Source of the DNA: SFHK01 sp963618055
GTDB taxonomy: Bacteria; Bacillota; Clostridia; Christensenellales; Aristaeellaceae
NCBI GenBank assembly: GCA_963618055.1
Contig: CAVERI010000004.1
Span: 6,419-70,418, forward strand
Direction: 5' to 3'
DNA: 64,000 bases
Shown: in pieces, positions 39,938-48,657 of the stretch
Layout of the letters: each line of letters opens with the position of its first letter
How positions within the stretch are numbered: position 1 is the first letter of the stretch
Notes under the pieces: generated by a model
Seen by the model: the letters and a program-made list of their open reading frames with translations, nothing else
Databases searched by the model: none
Told to the model about the DNA's origin: nothing
Position numbers and translations under genes: made by a program

Positions 39938-39949
39938 TTAAGCGTTTAA
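39938..39949. promoter_or_regulatory. LacI-type operator overlapping the ABC operon start
   Basis: TTAAGCGTTTAA differs by one base from the palindrome at 39753-39764 and lies 9 bases after the -10, where a bound repressor would block transcription. Confidence 0.75.
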
Positions 39950-39968
39950 CTTGTGAGGAGGCTTTTCC

Positions 39969-40892
39969 ATGAAGGCGAACATACGCAGAGCGTGCCGGCA
40001 GGTGTGTCACAACTGGGGTTTGTACCTGCTCCTGCTGCCCTCCTTTCTGCTTTTGCTGATTTTCTCCTACAAGCCCATGTACGGCGTGATTCTCGCCTTT
40101 AAGGACTACAAAAACTCGCTCGGCATCACGGGCAGTCCGTGGGCGGATCCCCTGTTCAAGTATTTCACCCGCTTCTTCAAATCCTTTCAGTTCGGCACGA
40201 CGATTCGCAACACGCTGGCGCTGAACCTGTACAGCCTGCTGGTCGGCTTCCCGATTCCGATTTTTCTGGCGCTGATGATCAACCAGATCACCGCCAAGCG
40301 CTTCCGCAAGGGTTTCCAGACGGTTCTCTATCTTCCGCATTTCATTTCCACCGTGGTCATGGTCGGCCTGCTGCTGATCTGGCTGTCTCCCTCCCGCGGC
40401 CTGCTCGGCGCGTTCTACGGGCTGTTTCACAAAACCGCGCCGAACATTCTGGGCATGCCGGGCGCGTTCCGAAGCATTTACGTATGGTCGGACGTATGGC
40501 AGCACGCCGGATGGGACTCCATCGTGTTCCTCGCCGCGCTCTCGTCCGTCGACCCCACGCTGTACGAAGCCGCCGTGGTGGACGGCGCAACCCGCTGGCA
40601 GAAGCAGATTTACATAGATCTGCCGCTTCTGCTCCCCACCGCCAGCATCATGCTGATTCTGCGCGCGGGCGGCATCATGAACGTGGGCTTCGAGAAGGTC
40701 TTCCTGATGCAGAATTCCCTCAACCAGACCAAAAGCGAGGTTATCGCTACCTATGTATATAAGATGGGTCTGAAGAGCAATCAGTACTCCATTTCCACCG
40801 CCGTCAACCTGTTTAACAACGTAATCAACTTCGCGCTTCTGATGCTCGTGAACGGCATTACAAAGAAGCTGGGCGACACCAGCCTGTGGTAA
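39969..40892 (+). CDS. Sugar ABC transporter permease, LplB type
   Basis: A 307-residue integral membrane protein of the LplB/YteP-like subgroup of CUT1 permeases. It begins with a short cytoplasmic tail, then NWGLYLLLLPSFLLLLIFSYKPMYGVILAFKDYK, the hallmark of this subgroup. The EAA loop is EAAVVDGATRWQKQIYIDLPLL. Six helices are visible. It pairs with the next permease and the solute-binding protein; the ATPase is not encoded here and is probably a shared MsmX-like protein elsewhere. GAGGAGG lies upstream of the ATG at 39969. Such systems import oligosaccharides of uronic or plant-type glycans. It is the first gene of the LacI-controlled operon. Confidence 0.92.
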   Translation: MKANIRRACRQVCHNWGLYLLLLPSFLLLLIFSYKPMYGVILAFKDYKNSLGITGSPWADPLFKYFTRFFKSFQFGTTIRNTLALNLYSLLVGFPIPIFLALMINQITAKRFRKGFQTVLYLPHFISTVVMVGLLLIWLSPSRGLLGAFYGLFHKTAPNILGMPGAFRSIYVWSDVWQHAGWDSIVFLAALSSVDPTLYEAAVVDGATRWQKQIYIDLPLLLPTASIMLILRAGGIMNVGFEKVFLMQNSLNQTKSEVIATYVYKMGLKSNQYSISTAVNLFNNVINFALLMLVNGITKKLGDTSLW

Positions 40893-40905
40893 GGAGGCGG
40901 ATGGC

Positions 40906-41805
40906 ATGTCTCATGTGCGTCAAAGGGTTCGCTCCCAGCGGAGCGACGTGGTTTTCAACATCATCCTGTACACCGTCTGCGCGCTTCTGCTTCTGATCGT
41001 TCTGTATCCCCTGTGGTTCATCGTAATCGCGTCGTTGTCCGATCCATCCGCTGTGGCGAGCGGGCACGTGTGGGTGCTGCCGGTTGGCTTCACGCTGGAC
41101 GGCTACGCGGAGCTTCTGAAGCAGACGAACGTGTGGGTCGGCTACCGGAACACCATCGCCTACACGCTGGTGGGCACGCTCATCGCGCTGGCGGTGAACA
41201 TTCCCGCGGCATACGCCCTGTCCCGGAAGGATCTGGTCGGCCGCAAGGTGCTGATGGGGCTGTACGCGTTCACGATGTTCTTCTCCGGCGGCCTGATTCC
41301 CACCTTTCTGACCGTTCAGCAGTGCCATCTGTACAACACCTTCTGGGTGATGGTGCTGCCCTTCTCCGTGAGCGTGTACAACATCATCGTCGCGCGCACG
41401 TTCTTCCAGAACAGCCTGCCGGGCGAATTGTGGGACGCGGCGCAGGTGGACGGCTGCGGAAACCTTCGCTTCTTCTTCACCATGGCGCTGCCGCTGTCCA
41501 AGGCGGTCATCTCCGTCATCGCGCTGTGGACGGCGGTCGGCCAGTGGAACTCGTATTTCAACGCGCTGATTTACATCCGCGACCCCGAGCTGCATCCCCT
41601 GCAGCTGATCATGCGCAACATCCTGATCACGAACCAGAGCTTCGCTGCGCTGGGCACCGGCGAGGCCGCCATCATCGCCATGCGCAAGGCCAGCCTTGTG
41701 CGCTACTCCATGATCATCGTGTCCACGGTTCCGATCATGTGCGTGTATCCCTTCATTCAGAAATACTTTGATCAGGGCGTAATGATCGGCTCGGTCAAGG
41801 GATAA
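40906..41805 (+). CDS. Sugar ABC transporter permease, LplC/YtcP type
   Basis: A 299-residue permease that is the MalG-like half of the pair. FNIILYTVCALLLLIVLYPLWFIVIASLSDP is the YtcP-type N-terminus, FFSGGLIPTFLTVQ a subgroup marker, and the EAA loop reads ELWDAAQVDGCGNLRFFFTMALPLSKAV. It ends with the IQKYFDQGVMIGSVKG tail common to this class. It sits 13 bases after the partner permease. With the solute-binding protein gene directly downstream, this makes a complete membrane part, without an ATPase gene. Confidence 0.92.
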   Translation: MSHVRQRVRSQRSDVVFNIILYTVCALLLLIVLYPLWFIVIASLSDPSAVASGHVWVLPVGFTLDGYAELLKQTNVWVGYRNTIAYTLVGTLIALAVNIPAAYALSRKDLVGRKVLMGLYAFTMFFSGGLIPTFLTVQQCHLYNTFWVMVLPFSVSVYNIIVARTFFQNSLPGELWDAAQVDGCGNLRFFFTMALPLSKAVISVIALWTAVGQWNSYFNALIYIRDPELHPLQLIMRNILITNQSFAALGTGEAAIIAMRKASLVRYSMIIVSTVPIMCVYPFIQKYFDQGVMIGSVKG

Positions 41806-41862
41806 GCGTTCGAACCTGAACGGTCTTGCGGCCGTTTAGCAATAAAAAGGAGGTCAATCCGT

Positions 41863-43431
41863 ATGAAGAAACTTATGGCTCTGCTGCTCGCCGTGCTGCT
41901 GGCGCTTTCCTGCGCGGCCATGGCGGAAGCTCCCGGCTTCCACGCCGAGGGCATGCCCATCGTGGATGAGCCCATCACCATCCGCGTGCTCACCATGCGC
42001 TGGGCGGACATGGGCGATTCCTTCGCCGACAACCCCTTCCTCGTGAATCTGGAAAAGGAATCCAACGTGAAGATCGACTGGCAGATCGTCTCCTCCAACG
42101 ACTGGGGCGACCAGAAGCCCATCATGCTGGCCGGCGGCACGGACGTGCTTCCGGACGTGGTGCTGGGATTCCAGACCTTCAACGAATCCGACATCATGAG
42201 CAACGTGGAATACTTCGTTCCGCTGGAGGATCTGATTGAAAAGTACATGCCCAACCTGATGAAGGCGTTTGAGGAAATGCCCGCGCTGAAGGCGATTTCC
42301 ACCTCCGCCGACGGCCACATCTACTCCCTGCCGTCCCGCATGCCCAAGCGCCCGATCGCGTGCAACGTGCCGGTCATCAACATGCAGTGGCTGAAGAACC
42401 TGAACCTTGAGGTTCCGAACACCATCGAAGAGCTGGAAGCCGTTCTGACCGCCTTCAAGGAGCAGGACGCCAACGGCAACGGCGACCCGAACGACGAAAT
42501 TCCCTTCACCAGCATCGGCCTGGGCACGGACTTCCTCATGCCCTTCGGCATCAACGACCCGAACGGTACCGGCTTCCTGATCAATGAAGACGGCTCCGCC
42601 AGCTACATCTACACCAGCGAGCAGTACAGGGAAGGCCTCAAGTGGGCGCATAAGCTGTACGCCGCCGGCCTGATCGACAACGAGACCTTCACGCAGGATC
42701 AGAGCATCCGCGACGCGAAGTGCGACGATCCCGAGGTTTCCCGCGTCGGCTTCGGCTATGCGTGGAGCTACGACGCCATCTTCCGCCGCTGGATGAACGA
42801 ATATGCCGTTATCGCGCCGCTCGCCGGCCCCGACGGCGTCCGCTATCAGCAGGGCGATAAGAACGGCGTATCCTCTCTGAAGTCCAACCAGCTGTCGATC
42901 ACCACCGTCTGCAAGTATCCCGAGGTCGTGCTCCGCTGGGCGGATCAGTTCTACACCGGCGAGGCCAGCATCCAGAACTTCTGGGGCGGTCTGGGCGAGG
43001 TTACCAGCGCCAACGGCGACGGCACCTACTCCCTGAACAACCCGCCGGAGGGCACCAGCGCCGACGCGTGGTACTGGGCGCGCTCCCTGCGCGACTTCGG
43101 CCCGAAGTATTCCTCCCTTGAGTTCGACAGCAAGATCGTGCTGGATCCCACGCAGGGCGACGGCCTGAAGGTCGCGATGGACGCGGAAACCGCGCAGTAT
43201 GTGCACGACTGCTTCCCCGAGCTTAAGTACACCCCTGAGGAGTACAGCGAGCTGTCCTTCTTAGGCGCCGACATCAACACCTACGTCGACACCATGCGCG
43301 CCAAGTGGGTTACCGAGGGCGGCATCGACGAGGAATGGGACGCTTACGTCGCTCAGCTGAACGCCATGGGGCTGGAAGAGATGAACGCCATTTATCTGGG
43401 CGCGTACGCTCGCTACCAGCAGGCGCAGTAA
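41863..43431 (+). CDS. Extracellular sugar-binding protein of the LplA/YtcQ type
   Basis: A 522-residue solute-binding protein with a signal peptide (MKKLMALLLAVLLALSCAAMA). The Cys at 17 is near a lipobox position but preceded by LALS rather than a clean [LVI][AST][GA]C, so anchoring as a lipoprotein is uncertain. The mature part starts with IRVLTMRWADMGDS, has WQIVSSNDWGDQKP, and a long C-lobe ending with LGAYARYQQAQ, all usual in the large (over 50 kDa) binding proteins of LplBC systems. It captures oligosaccharides for the permeases upstream. AAAAGGAGGTC precedes the ATG. A hairpin follows, which may keep its mRNA more abundant than that of the GH31 gene. Confidence 0.9.
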   Translation: MKKLMALLLAVLLALSCAAMAEAPGFHAEGMPIVDEPITIRVLTMRWADMGDSFADNPFLVNLEKESNVKIDWQIVSSNDWGDQKPIMLAGGTDVLPDVVLGFQTFNESDIMSNVEYFVPLEDLIEKYMPNLMKAFEEMPALKAISTSADGHIYSLPSRMPKRPIACNVPVINMQWLKNLNLEVPNTIEELEAVLTAFKEQDANGNGDPNDEIPFTSIGLGTDFLMPFGINDPNGTGFLINEDGSASYIYTSEQYREGLKWAHKLYAAGLIDNETFTQDQSIRDAKCDDPEVSRVGFGYAWSYDAIFRRWMNEYAVIAPLAGPDGVRYQQGDKNGVSSLKSNQLSITTVCKYPEVVLRWADQFYTGEASIQNFWGGLGEVTSANGDGTYSLNNPPEGTSADAWYWARSLRDFGPKYSSLEFDSKIVLDPTQGDGLKVAMDAETAQYVHDCFPELKYTPEEYSELSFLGADINTYVDTMRAKWVTEGGIDEEWDAYVAQLNAMGLEEMNAIYLGAYARYQQAQ

Positions 43432-43466
43432 CGCATCATAGGGCAGATTGACTCTGCCTCACCTGC

Positions 43467-43507
43467 GACGGCGGATGTGGATGGAAAAGCCATTCGCATC
43501 CGCCGTC
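43467..43507 (+). terminator. Intra-operon hairpin (attenuator or mRNA-stability element)
   Basis: GACGGCGGATG (43467-43477) and CATCCGCCGTC (43497-43507) form a perfect stem, extended by ATGG/CCAT inside. No T-run follows. It lies between the solute-binding protein and the GH31 gene, where partial termination or 3'-end protection often sets binding protein in excess. Confidence 0.55.
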
Positions 43508-43566
43508 TCGCAAAAGAAAACAGGCCGGATACGCGCCTTCGAAACGGCAGAAGGAGGAAACAAGCA

Positions 43567-45735
43567 ATGATTCGACACATTCCCGAGGGCGTTTTCCCCT
43601 TTGACGACTGTGGATACGCCCGAACGCCCCTCATTCCCTTTGCGGAGCAGCCGATTGCGCTGGACTGCCTGTGCGATTCCGGCATGCCTGCGCTGGAGCT
43701 GCGCGGCGCGTCCGCGAGCGTTCCGAAGGCGGTTCCCCTCAAAGAAAACCGCTGGCGGTTCGAGCTGCCGCCCTTTCAATCGGCCGCGTCGCTGGAATAC
43801 CGCTTCGTGTGCGGCGAAGAGCAGACCGCGTGGTTTCCGGTAGACGTGCTGCGGCGCGTACGCGTTGCCGCCGCGGCGGAAGCGGGCGCGGGCTGGCTTC
43901 GGCTGGATGAGAATGTATATCTGAATTTCTCGTTCGCGGGCGCGTCCTTTTCGACGGTTCTGGCCGACCATCCGGAGGAAGCCGCTCCGGCACGAAACGG
44001 CGATTGGACGGTCGAGCTGGGCGCGCCGGGTCTGTGGCGCGTGCGCAGGAATGGAAAGATCATCGCCGCGTGCCGCGAAGTCGAGTTGGGGCTGCGCGCG
44101 GACGGCTCCGTCGCGTGGCACGCGCTCACCGTCGACGGCGCGCAGACGCACGTGTGGGGCACGGGCGAGCGGTTCGACCATGTAAATCAGCAGGGACACG
44201 GCACGTGCGGAAAGGTCGTGGAGCATTTCACGCAGCAGGGACAATGGGCGTATCTGCCCACGCCGTTCTTCCTGACGGACGCGGGCTTCGGCTTCTACCG
44301 CAACGCCGCCTGCGATGTGGAAATGAGCTTCGCCTCTTCCATCCGCATCGCGTCGCGCGCGCTGCCCGGCCGTCGCGACACGTGGCTGCTGGGCGCGCCC
44401 GCCGAGCTTTTGAACGCGTATCTGCGGCTGACCGGCGAGCCCGCGCTGCCGCCCGAGTGGGCGTTCGGCCTGTGGATCAGCGCCAACGGCTGGAGCTGCG
44501 ACGCGGACGTGGACGAGCAGCTAAAAGCACTGGCGAAATACGACTGCCCCGCGTCCGTGATGGTGCTGGAAGCGTGGAGCGACGAGAGCACCTTCTATCA
44601 TTGGAGCGGCGCGTGGAAGAACCCGAAGCAGATGGTTCAAAAGGTACGCGGCGCGGGTCTGCATCTGGTTCTGTGGCAGATTCCCGTGCTGAAGGCCGTG
44701 AAGGACTGTTCCGATGCGGAAACGGTTCGCAGGGATCGCGAGGAAGCCGCCGCGAAGGGCTGGGCGATTCATCACGCGGACGGCGCGCCCTACATCATTC
44801 CCGAGCGGTGGTTCGAGGGCAGCATGCTCCCCGACTTCACCAACCCGGAGGCGTGCGAATGGTGGTTCTCCAAGCGCGAGCACCTGCTGCGCGACGGCGT
44901 GGAGGGCTTCAAGACCGACGGCGGCGAGTTCCTGTTCGGCAGCGATTTCCCGCTGTACGACGGCACGTCCGGCGTGGAAGCGCACAACCTGTACGCGATG
45001 CAATACGTGCGCGCCTACAACGAATGGATGCGCCGGCAGGGTGTGAACGGCGTTACGTTCAGCCGCGCGGGCTATGCCGGCGCGCAGACCGTGCCGATTC
45101 ACTGGGCGGGCGACCAGCTGAGCACATGGGAGGAAATGCGCGCGCATCTCACGGCGGGGCTGTCGGCGGGGCTGTCCGGCGTGCTCTTCTGGGGTTTTGA
45201 CATCGGCGGCTTCGCCGGAGAGCTGCCGGAGGGCGAGCTGTATCTGCGCGCCACGGCGCTGGCCTGCTTCAGCCCCGTGATGCAATGGCACGCGGAGCCG
45301 CGAAGCGGACAGTTCTACGCCACGCACGACCGAGCGTACAACAACGACCGCAGTCCGTGGAATCTGGCGGAGAAGCAGCACGCGCCCGAAATCATCAAAA
45401 TCGCCAGCGCGTTCGCCCGTCTGCGCGAGCGGCTGCGCCCGTACCTGTGGGAGGAAGCGCAGAACTGCGTGAAGCATGGCCGTCCCCTGATGGCGCACCT
45501 CTGTCTGGACTTCCCGAACGACCCCAAGGCGCTCGACTGCGACGATCAGTACATGCTGGGTCGGCGTTGCCTCGTCGCCCCCATCCTGCAAAAGGGCGCG
45601 CAGGGACGCACGGTCTACCTGCCCGAGGGCAGCTGGCGGCACTTCTTCACCGGCGAAACCCTGTCCGGCGGCTGCGAGCGCCATTTCGACTGTCCCCTGA
45701 ACGAAGCGCTGGTGTTTGAACGAGTGGATTTCTGA
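43567..45735 (+). CDS. Glycoside hydrolase family 31
   Basis: A 722-residue intracellular GH31 enzyme (no signal peptide). A beta-sandwich N-domain with the HVWGTGERFDHVNQQG segment is followed by the (beta/alpha)8 barrel. The nucleophile is D451 in GFKTDGGEF and the acid/base D516 in HWAGDQLS, both intact. The C-terminal beta-domains end RHFDCPLNEALVF. GH31 covers alpha-glucosidases, alpha-xylosidases, sulfoquinovosidases and others; the KTDGGE block is closer to the KTDFGE of alpha-xylosidases than to the DMNE of alpha-glucosidases, which is only a hint. AGAAGGAGG precedes the ATG at 43567. It completes the operon and should release a monosaccharide from imported oligosaccharides. Confidence 0.93.
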   Translation: MIRHIPEGVFPFDDCGYARTPLIPFAEQPIALDCLCDSGMPALELRGASASVPKAVPLKENRWRFELPPFQSAASLEYRFVCGEEQTAWFPVDVLRRVRVAAAAEAGAGWLRLDENVYLNFSFAGASFSTVLADHPEEAAPARNGDWTVELGAPGLWRVRRNGKIIAACREVELGLRADGSVAWHALTVDGAQTHVWGTGERFDHVNQQGHGTCGKVVEHFTQQGQWAYLPTPFFLTDAGFGFYRNAACDVEMSFASSIRIASRALPGRRDTWLLGAPAELLNAYLRLTGEPALPPEWAFGLWISANGWSCDADVDEQLKALAKYDCPASVMVLEAWSDESTFYHWSGAWKNPKQMVQKVRGAGLHLVLWQIPVLKAVKDCSDAETVRRDREEAAAKGWAIHHADGAPYIIPERWFEGSMLPDFTNPEACEWWFSKREHLLRDGVEGFKTDGGEFLFGSDFPLYDGTSGVEAHNLYAMQYVRAYNEWMRRQGVNGVTFSRAGYAGAQTVPIHWAGDQLSTWEEMRAHLTAGLSAGLSGVLFWGFDIGGFAGELPEGELYLRATALACFSPVMQWHAEPRSGQFYATHDRAYNNDRSPWNLAEKQHAPEIIKIASAFARLRERLRPYLWEEAQNCVKHGRPLMAHLCLDFPNDPKALDCDDQYMLGRRCLVAPILQKGAQGRTVYLPEGSWRHFFTGETLSGGCERHFDCPLNEALVFERVDF

Positions 45736-45769
45736 CGTTTCGAAATACGCCGGCATCTGAATAACCACG

Positions 45770-45811
45770 AAAAGGCCCGCCGCGGAATCCGCTTCCGCAG
45801 CGAGCCTTTTT
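45770..45811. terminator. Bidirectional terminator
   Basis: AAAAGGC...GCGGAA pairs with TTCCGC...GCCTTTT (18 positions, two of them wobble pairs in the minus-strand RNA), between the convergent GH31 and glycosidase-like genes. Confidence 0.85.
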
Positions 45812-45816
45812 GATGG

Positions 45817-47310
45817 TTATTCAAATACGCGTGCGTCCAGATAGTCGATCTCCGCGGGCGCGTTCGCGTGGATTTCGACGATGAGGAACGGGCCGGGGAA
45901 GGACGCGGTTTCCGGCGCGAAGACGTACAGCGGGCTGTCGGTATAGGCAGGCACGGCGCGTTCCTCGCGCACGAAGGCCAGCGGGCGGCTGTTGGCGTAG
46001 ACGGTCAGCGCTTCGGGGGACGCGCCGCGCACGCCCATGCTGATTTCCACGCGCATGCCCTCCGGGATTTTGCCGGTGCGCAGGCGCAGGAACTGCCCCT
46101 CGCCGTTTTCCGGCAGCTTCAATGGCAGCGCCGCGAATTTCTGCCGCCATATTGGCCCCGCGTCCGGGTAGGTGAGCATATGGCGGCGTTCGGTGCGCAG
46201 CACGGTTTCCTCCGCGCCCAGCGTATTCAGAAGCGGAAGGTAGTTTTCCTTCCGAAGCGGATGATTCTCCTCCGCGCCGTCCAGCTTCGCCATATCGAAA
46301 TAGTTGAACAGGTACACGCTGTCCGCGCCCATGCTCAGGTATTCCGCCGCGAGTCCGCGCGCGATTTCCACGCTGGTTGGCTTCGATTTCGCCGCGGGGT
46401 AGGGTCGGCACAGAATTTCGACGCACGGCGCGAGCCGCGTCCTCGTGCCCGCGAGCAGGCGCGTCCACATTTCCACGGGCATATCGCCGTCGCAGGTCGC
46501 CCAGCGGGGCGACGGCGCGAGCACGTCCACCAGCCCCTCGCGCGCCCATGTCGCCGCGTCGAAGCCGCTGTCCAGCGCCGCCTGCGGAGACGCGGGCACA
46601 CGCGCCGCCATGCGAATCGGATGCCCCCATTTGCTCTCCGCTTCGTTCAGAATCGCGCGCACCTCGCGCATGAATTCGTTCAGAATTTCAATGCCCTCGT
46701 ATTCGCCGCCGGGCGCGAAGCAATACATTTCCCGCATCCAGTCCAGCTCGACGCCATACGCGTCATACCGGAAAACGATTTCCCGAAGGAATGCGCGCAT
46801 GTACGCGCGCACCGGTTCCAGCGCGTAGTCGTAGCAGCGGTCAAAATAGCCCTCCGGCGCGCGGTGACGGATGCGCCGGCATTCAGGATGCGCATGGAAG
46901 AACGCCGGGTGCAGAAACGCCGCGGGCTGATCGTTCAGGTGGCAGTCGTTCATGCGGACACTCAGCCACGGATTGATGCCGATTTTCCGCAGCTCGTCCA
47001 GACACACGGCATAGAAGTCCACATGCGTCTCCCGCCACATCCGCGTCGCGCACGACACGACGGGATGCTGCTTATAGTCTACATCAAAGCCATTTTCCTT
47101 CTTTTGGTCGCATTTATCCATCCAGCTGTCGCAGACGCTCGACGGGAAGCCCGCAATTCTTCCGGCGCAGCACAGCATGAAATCGGTAATCTGCGTGCCC
47201 TGATAGCCGCGGATAAACCGGCGCACCTCTGCCTCGTCGGGCGTGGGGCCGTCCGCGTGGTCGTAGAAGAAATGGGTGTCGTCCTCATTAAAGATAATGC
47301 CCTGTCGCAC
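45817..47310 (-). CDS. Putative glycosidase-like TIM-barrel protein of unknown specificity
   Basis: I do not recognise a named family with certainty. The 497-residue protein starts QGIIFNEDDTHFFYDHADG, lacks a signal peptide and has a barrel-like order of strands and helices, with WLSVRMNDCHLND, YGVELDWMREMYCF (an E/D-rich strand end as in glycosidase active sites), and ADSVYLFNYFDMAK. The last 90 residues look like a beta-sandwich. This pattern resembles glycoside-hydrolase-like proteins (GHL type) found beside sugar regulons. The start is GTG at 47310 with AAGGAG upstream. It lies 11 bases after the M20D amidohydrolase gene in one operon, so the substrate may carry an amide such as an N-acyl group. 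Confidence 0.5.
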   Translation of the reverse strand: MRQGIIFNEDDTHFFYDHADGPTPDEAEVRRFIRGYQGTQITDFMLCCAGRIAGFPSSVCDSWMDKCDQKKENGFDVDYKQHPVVSCATRMWRETHVDFYAVCLDELRKIGINPWLSVRMNDCHLNDQPAAFLHPAFFHAHPECRRIRHRAPEGYFDRCYDYALEPVRAYMRAFLREIVFRYDAYGVELDWMREMYCFAPGGEYEGIEILNEFMREVRAILNEAESKWGHPIRMAARVPASPQAALDSGFDAATWAREGLVDVLAPSPRWATCDGDMPVEMWTRLLAGTRTRLAPCVEILCRPYPAAKSKPTSVEIARGLAAEYLSMGADSVYLFNYFDMAKLDGAEENHPLRKENYLPLLNTLGAEETVLRTERRHMLTYPDAGPIWRQKFAALPLKLPENGEGQFLRLRTGKIPEGMRVEISMGVRGASPEALTVYANSRPLAFVREERAVPAYTDSPLYVFAPETASFPGPFLIVEIHANAPAEIDYLDARVFE

Positions 47311-47321
47311 GGTATCGCTCC

Positions 47322-48491
47322 TTACTCCCCCGTCGCCAGCGCCGCTTCCATGGCGAGACCCACGGGAATGCAGTTCTCGTCCGGATCAAACTCGGCGCTG
47401 TGCAGCGGCGCGCACGGATGCGCCGCGTCCGCCGAACAGCCGATGTGGAAGAACGCGCCGGGCGCGCAATCCAGAAAATAGGAAAAATCCTCCGCGCCCA
47501 TGCTGGGCGCGTCCTTGATCAGCGTGTTTTCCGCGCCGAACAGCCGCCGCGCCGTGGCCAGCACGCGCTCGCAGTGCGCGCCGTCGTTCACCAGCGGCGC
47601 ATAGCCCTCGGTAAGCTCGGCTTCGATTTCGCAGTTCATCGCCTGCCCCACGCCCGCGCACACCTCGCGGATGCGCCGGAGCATCATGGCGCGCAGGCCG
47701 CGGTTCGCCGTGCGCAGCGTGCCGGTCATGACGACCTGATCGCAAAGGATGTTGGACGCGCGCCCGCCCTCGATCGTGCCCAGCGTAAGCACGCAATTCT
47801 CCAGCGGCGACACGCTGCGCGACACCAGCGTCTGAAGCGCCGTGACGAGCTGCGCCGCGCACACAATCGCGTCGCGCCCCAGATCGGGATACGCGCCGTG
47901 CGCGCCCACGCCCTTCACCGTCAGCTTCACGCCGTCGGTGCCCGCGTTCAGCGTGCCGGGACGGCATTCCACCTGCCCGGTCACGAGCCGCGGCATCACG
48001 TGCAGGCCGTACACGCGGTCGACGCGCGGATTTTCCATCACGCCGCCCTCAACCATGGGCTTCGCGCCGCCCACGGTTTCCTCCGCGGGCTGGAACAGGA
48101 GCTTCACCTTGCCCCGCCATTCCCCACGCGCCGCCGTCAGAAGCCGCGCCGTGCCCAGCAGGATGGCCGTGTGCAGATCGTGCCCGCAGGCGTGCATGTA
48201 GCCCTCATGCTCGGAGCGGAACGGGCAGCCCTGCGGCTCCGTTACCGGCAGCGCGTCAAAGTCCGCGCGAAAGCCGGTCACCGAGCCATCTTCGCCGCTG
48301 TCCACCACGGCGGTAATCCAGCCGTGCTCGCACACGGGCGCCACGCCGATTTCGTTCAGCTTTTCACAAATGAGCTTTTTCGTCTTTTCCTCGCGAAAGC
48401 CCGGCTCCGGCACGCGGTGCAGCGCCCGCCGCACGCTCGATACCCACGCCTGCTGCTCCCTCGCAAGACTCAAAATCCGTTCGTCCTTCAT
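47322..48491 (-). CDS. M20D-family amidohydrolase
   Basis: A 389-residue metal-dependent amidohydrolase of the M20D family (IAA-amino acid or N-acyl-amino acid hydrolase-like). Metal ligands are in HACGHDLH, PAEETVGG, the YGLHVMP segment and the C-terminal PLHSAEFDPDE. The lid domain with GVGAHGAYPDLGRD is also present. Members remove acyl groups from amino acids, or deacetylate N-acetyl-amino compounds; many clostridial copies are labelled hippurate hydrolase without proof. ATG at 48491 (MKDERILS) is chosen on family length; ATG at 48509 is possible and would leave about 10 bases of leader. It is first in a two-gene minus-strand operon with the glycosidase-like gene. Confidence 0.9.
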   Translation of the reverse strand: MKDERILSLAREQQAWVSSVRRALHRVPEPGFREEKTKKLICEKLNEIGVAPVCEHGWITAVVDSGEDGSVTGFRADFDALPVTEPQGCPFRSEHEGYMHACGHDLHTAILLGTARLLTAARGEWRGKVKLLFQPAEETVGGAKPMVEGGVMENPRVDRVYGLHVMPRLVTGQVECRPGTLNAGTDGVKLTVKGVGAHGAYPDLGRDAIVCAAQLVTALQTLVSRSVSPLENCVLTLGTIEGGRASNILCDQVVMTGTLRTANRGLRAMMLRRIREVCAGVGQAMNCEIEAELTEGYAPLVNDGAHCERVLATARRLFGAENTLIKDAPSMGAEDFSYFLDCAPGAFFHIGCSADAAHPCAPLHSAEFDPDENCIPVGLAMEAALATGE

Positions 48492-48526
48492 ATTCCATTC
48501 GCCGCCCATCCGGTAATTTCGCGTCT

Positions 48527-48532
48527 ATTATA
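48527..48532 (-). promoter_or_regulatory. -10 element of the amidohydrolase operon
   Basis: TATAAT on the minus strand in a TGCTATAAT (extended -10) context; no good -35. Confidence 0.6.
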
Positions 48533-48623
48533 GCACGCCCCGCTGCGCGTGAAAACCCCTTCGCCCGCTTCAAATTGCAAAAGAAAGCCGCATTGTCTTC
48601 ATATTCCCATGCTCTTCCGGCGG

Positions 48624-48629
48624 TATAAT
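48624..48629 (+). promoter_or_regulatory. -10 element of the MATE exporter gene
   Basis: GCGGTATAAT lies 29 bases before the TTG at 48658; no clear -35. It is divergent from the amidohydrolase promoter 92 bases away. Confidence 0.6.
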
Positions 48630-48657
48630 AGGAAAAACGCTTGGGGAGATGAATCTC

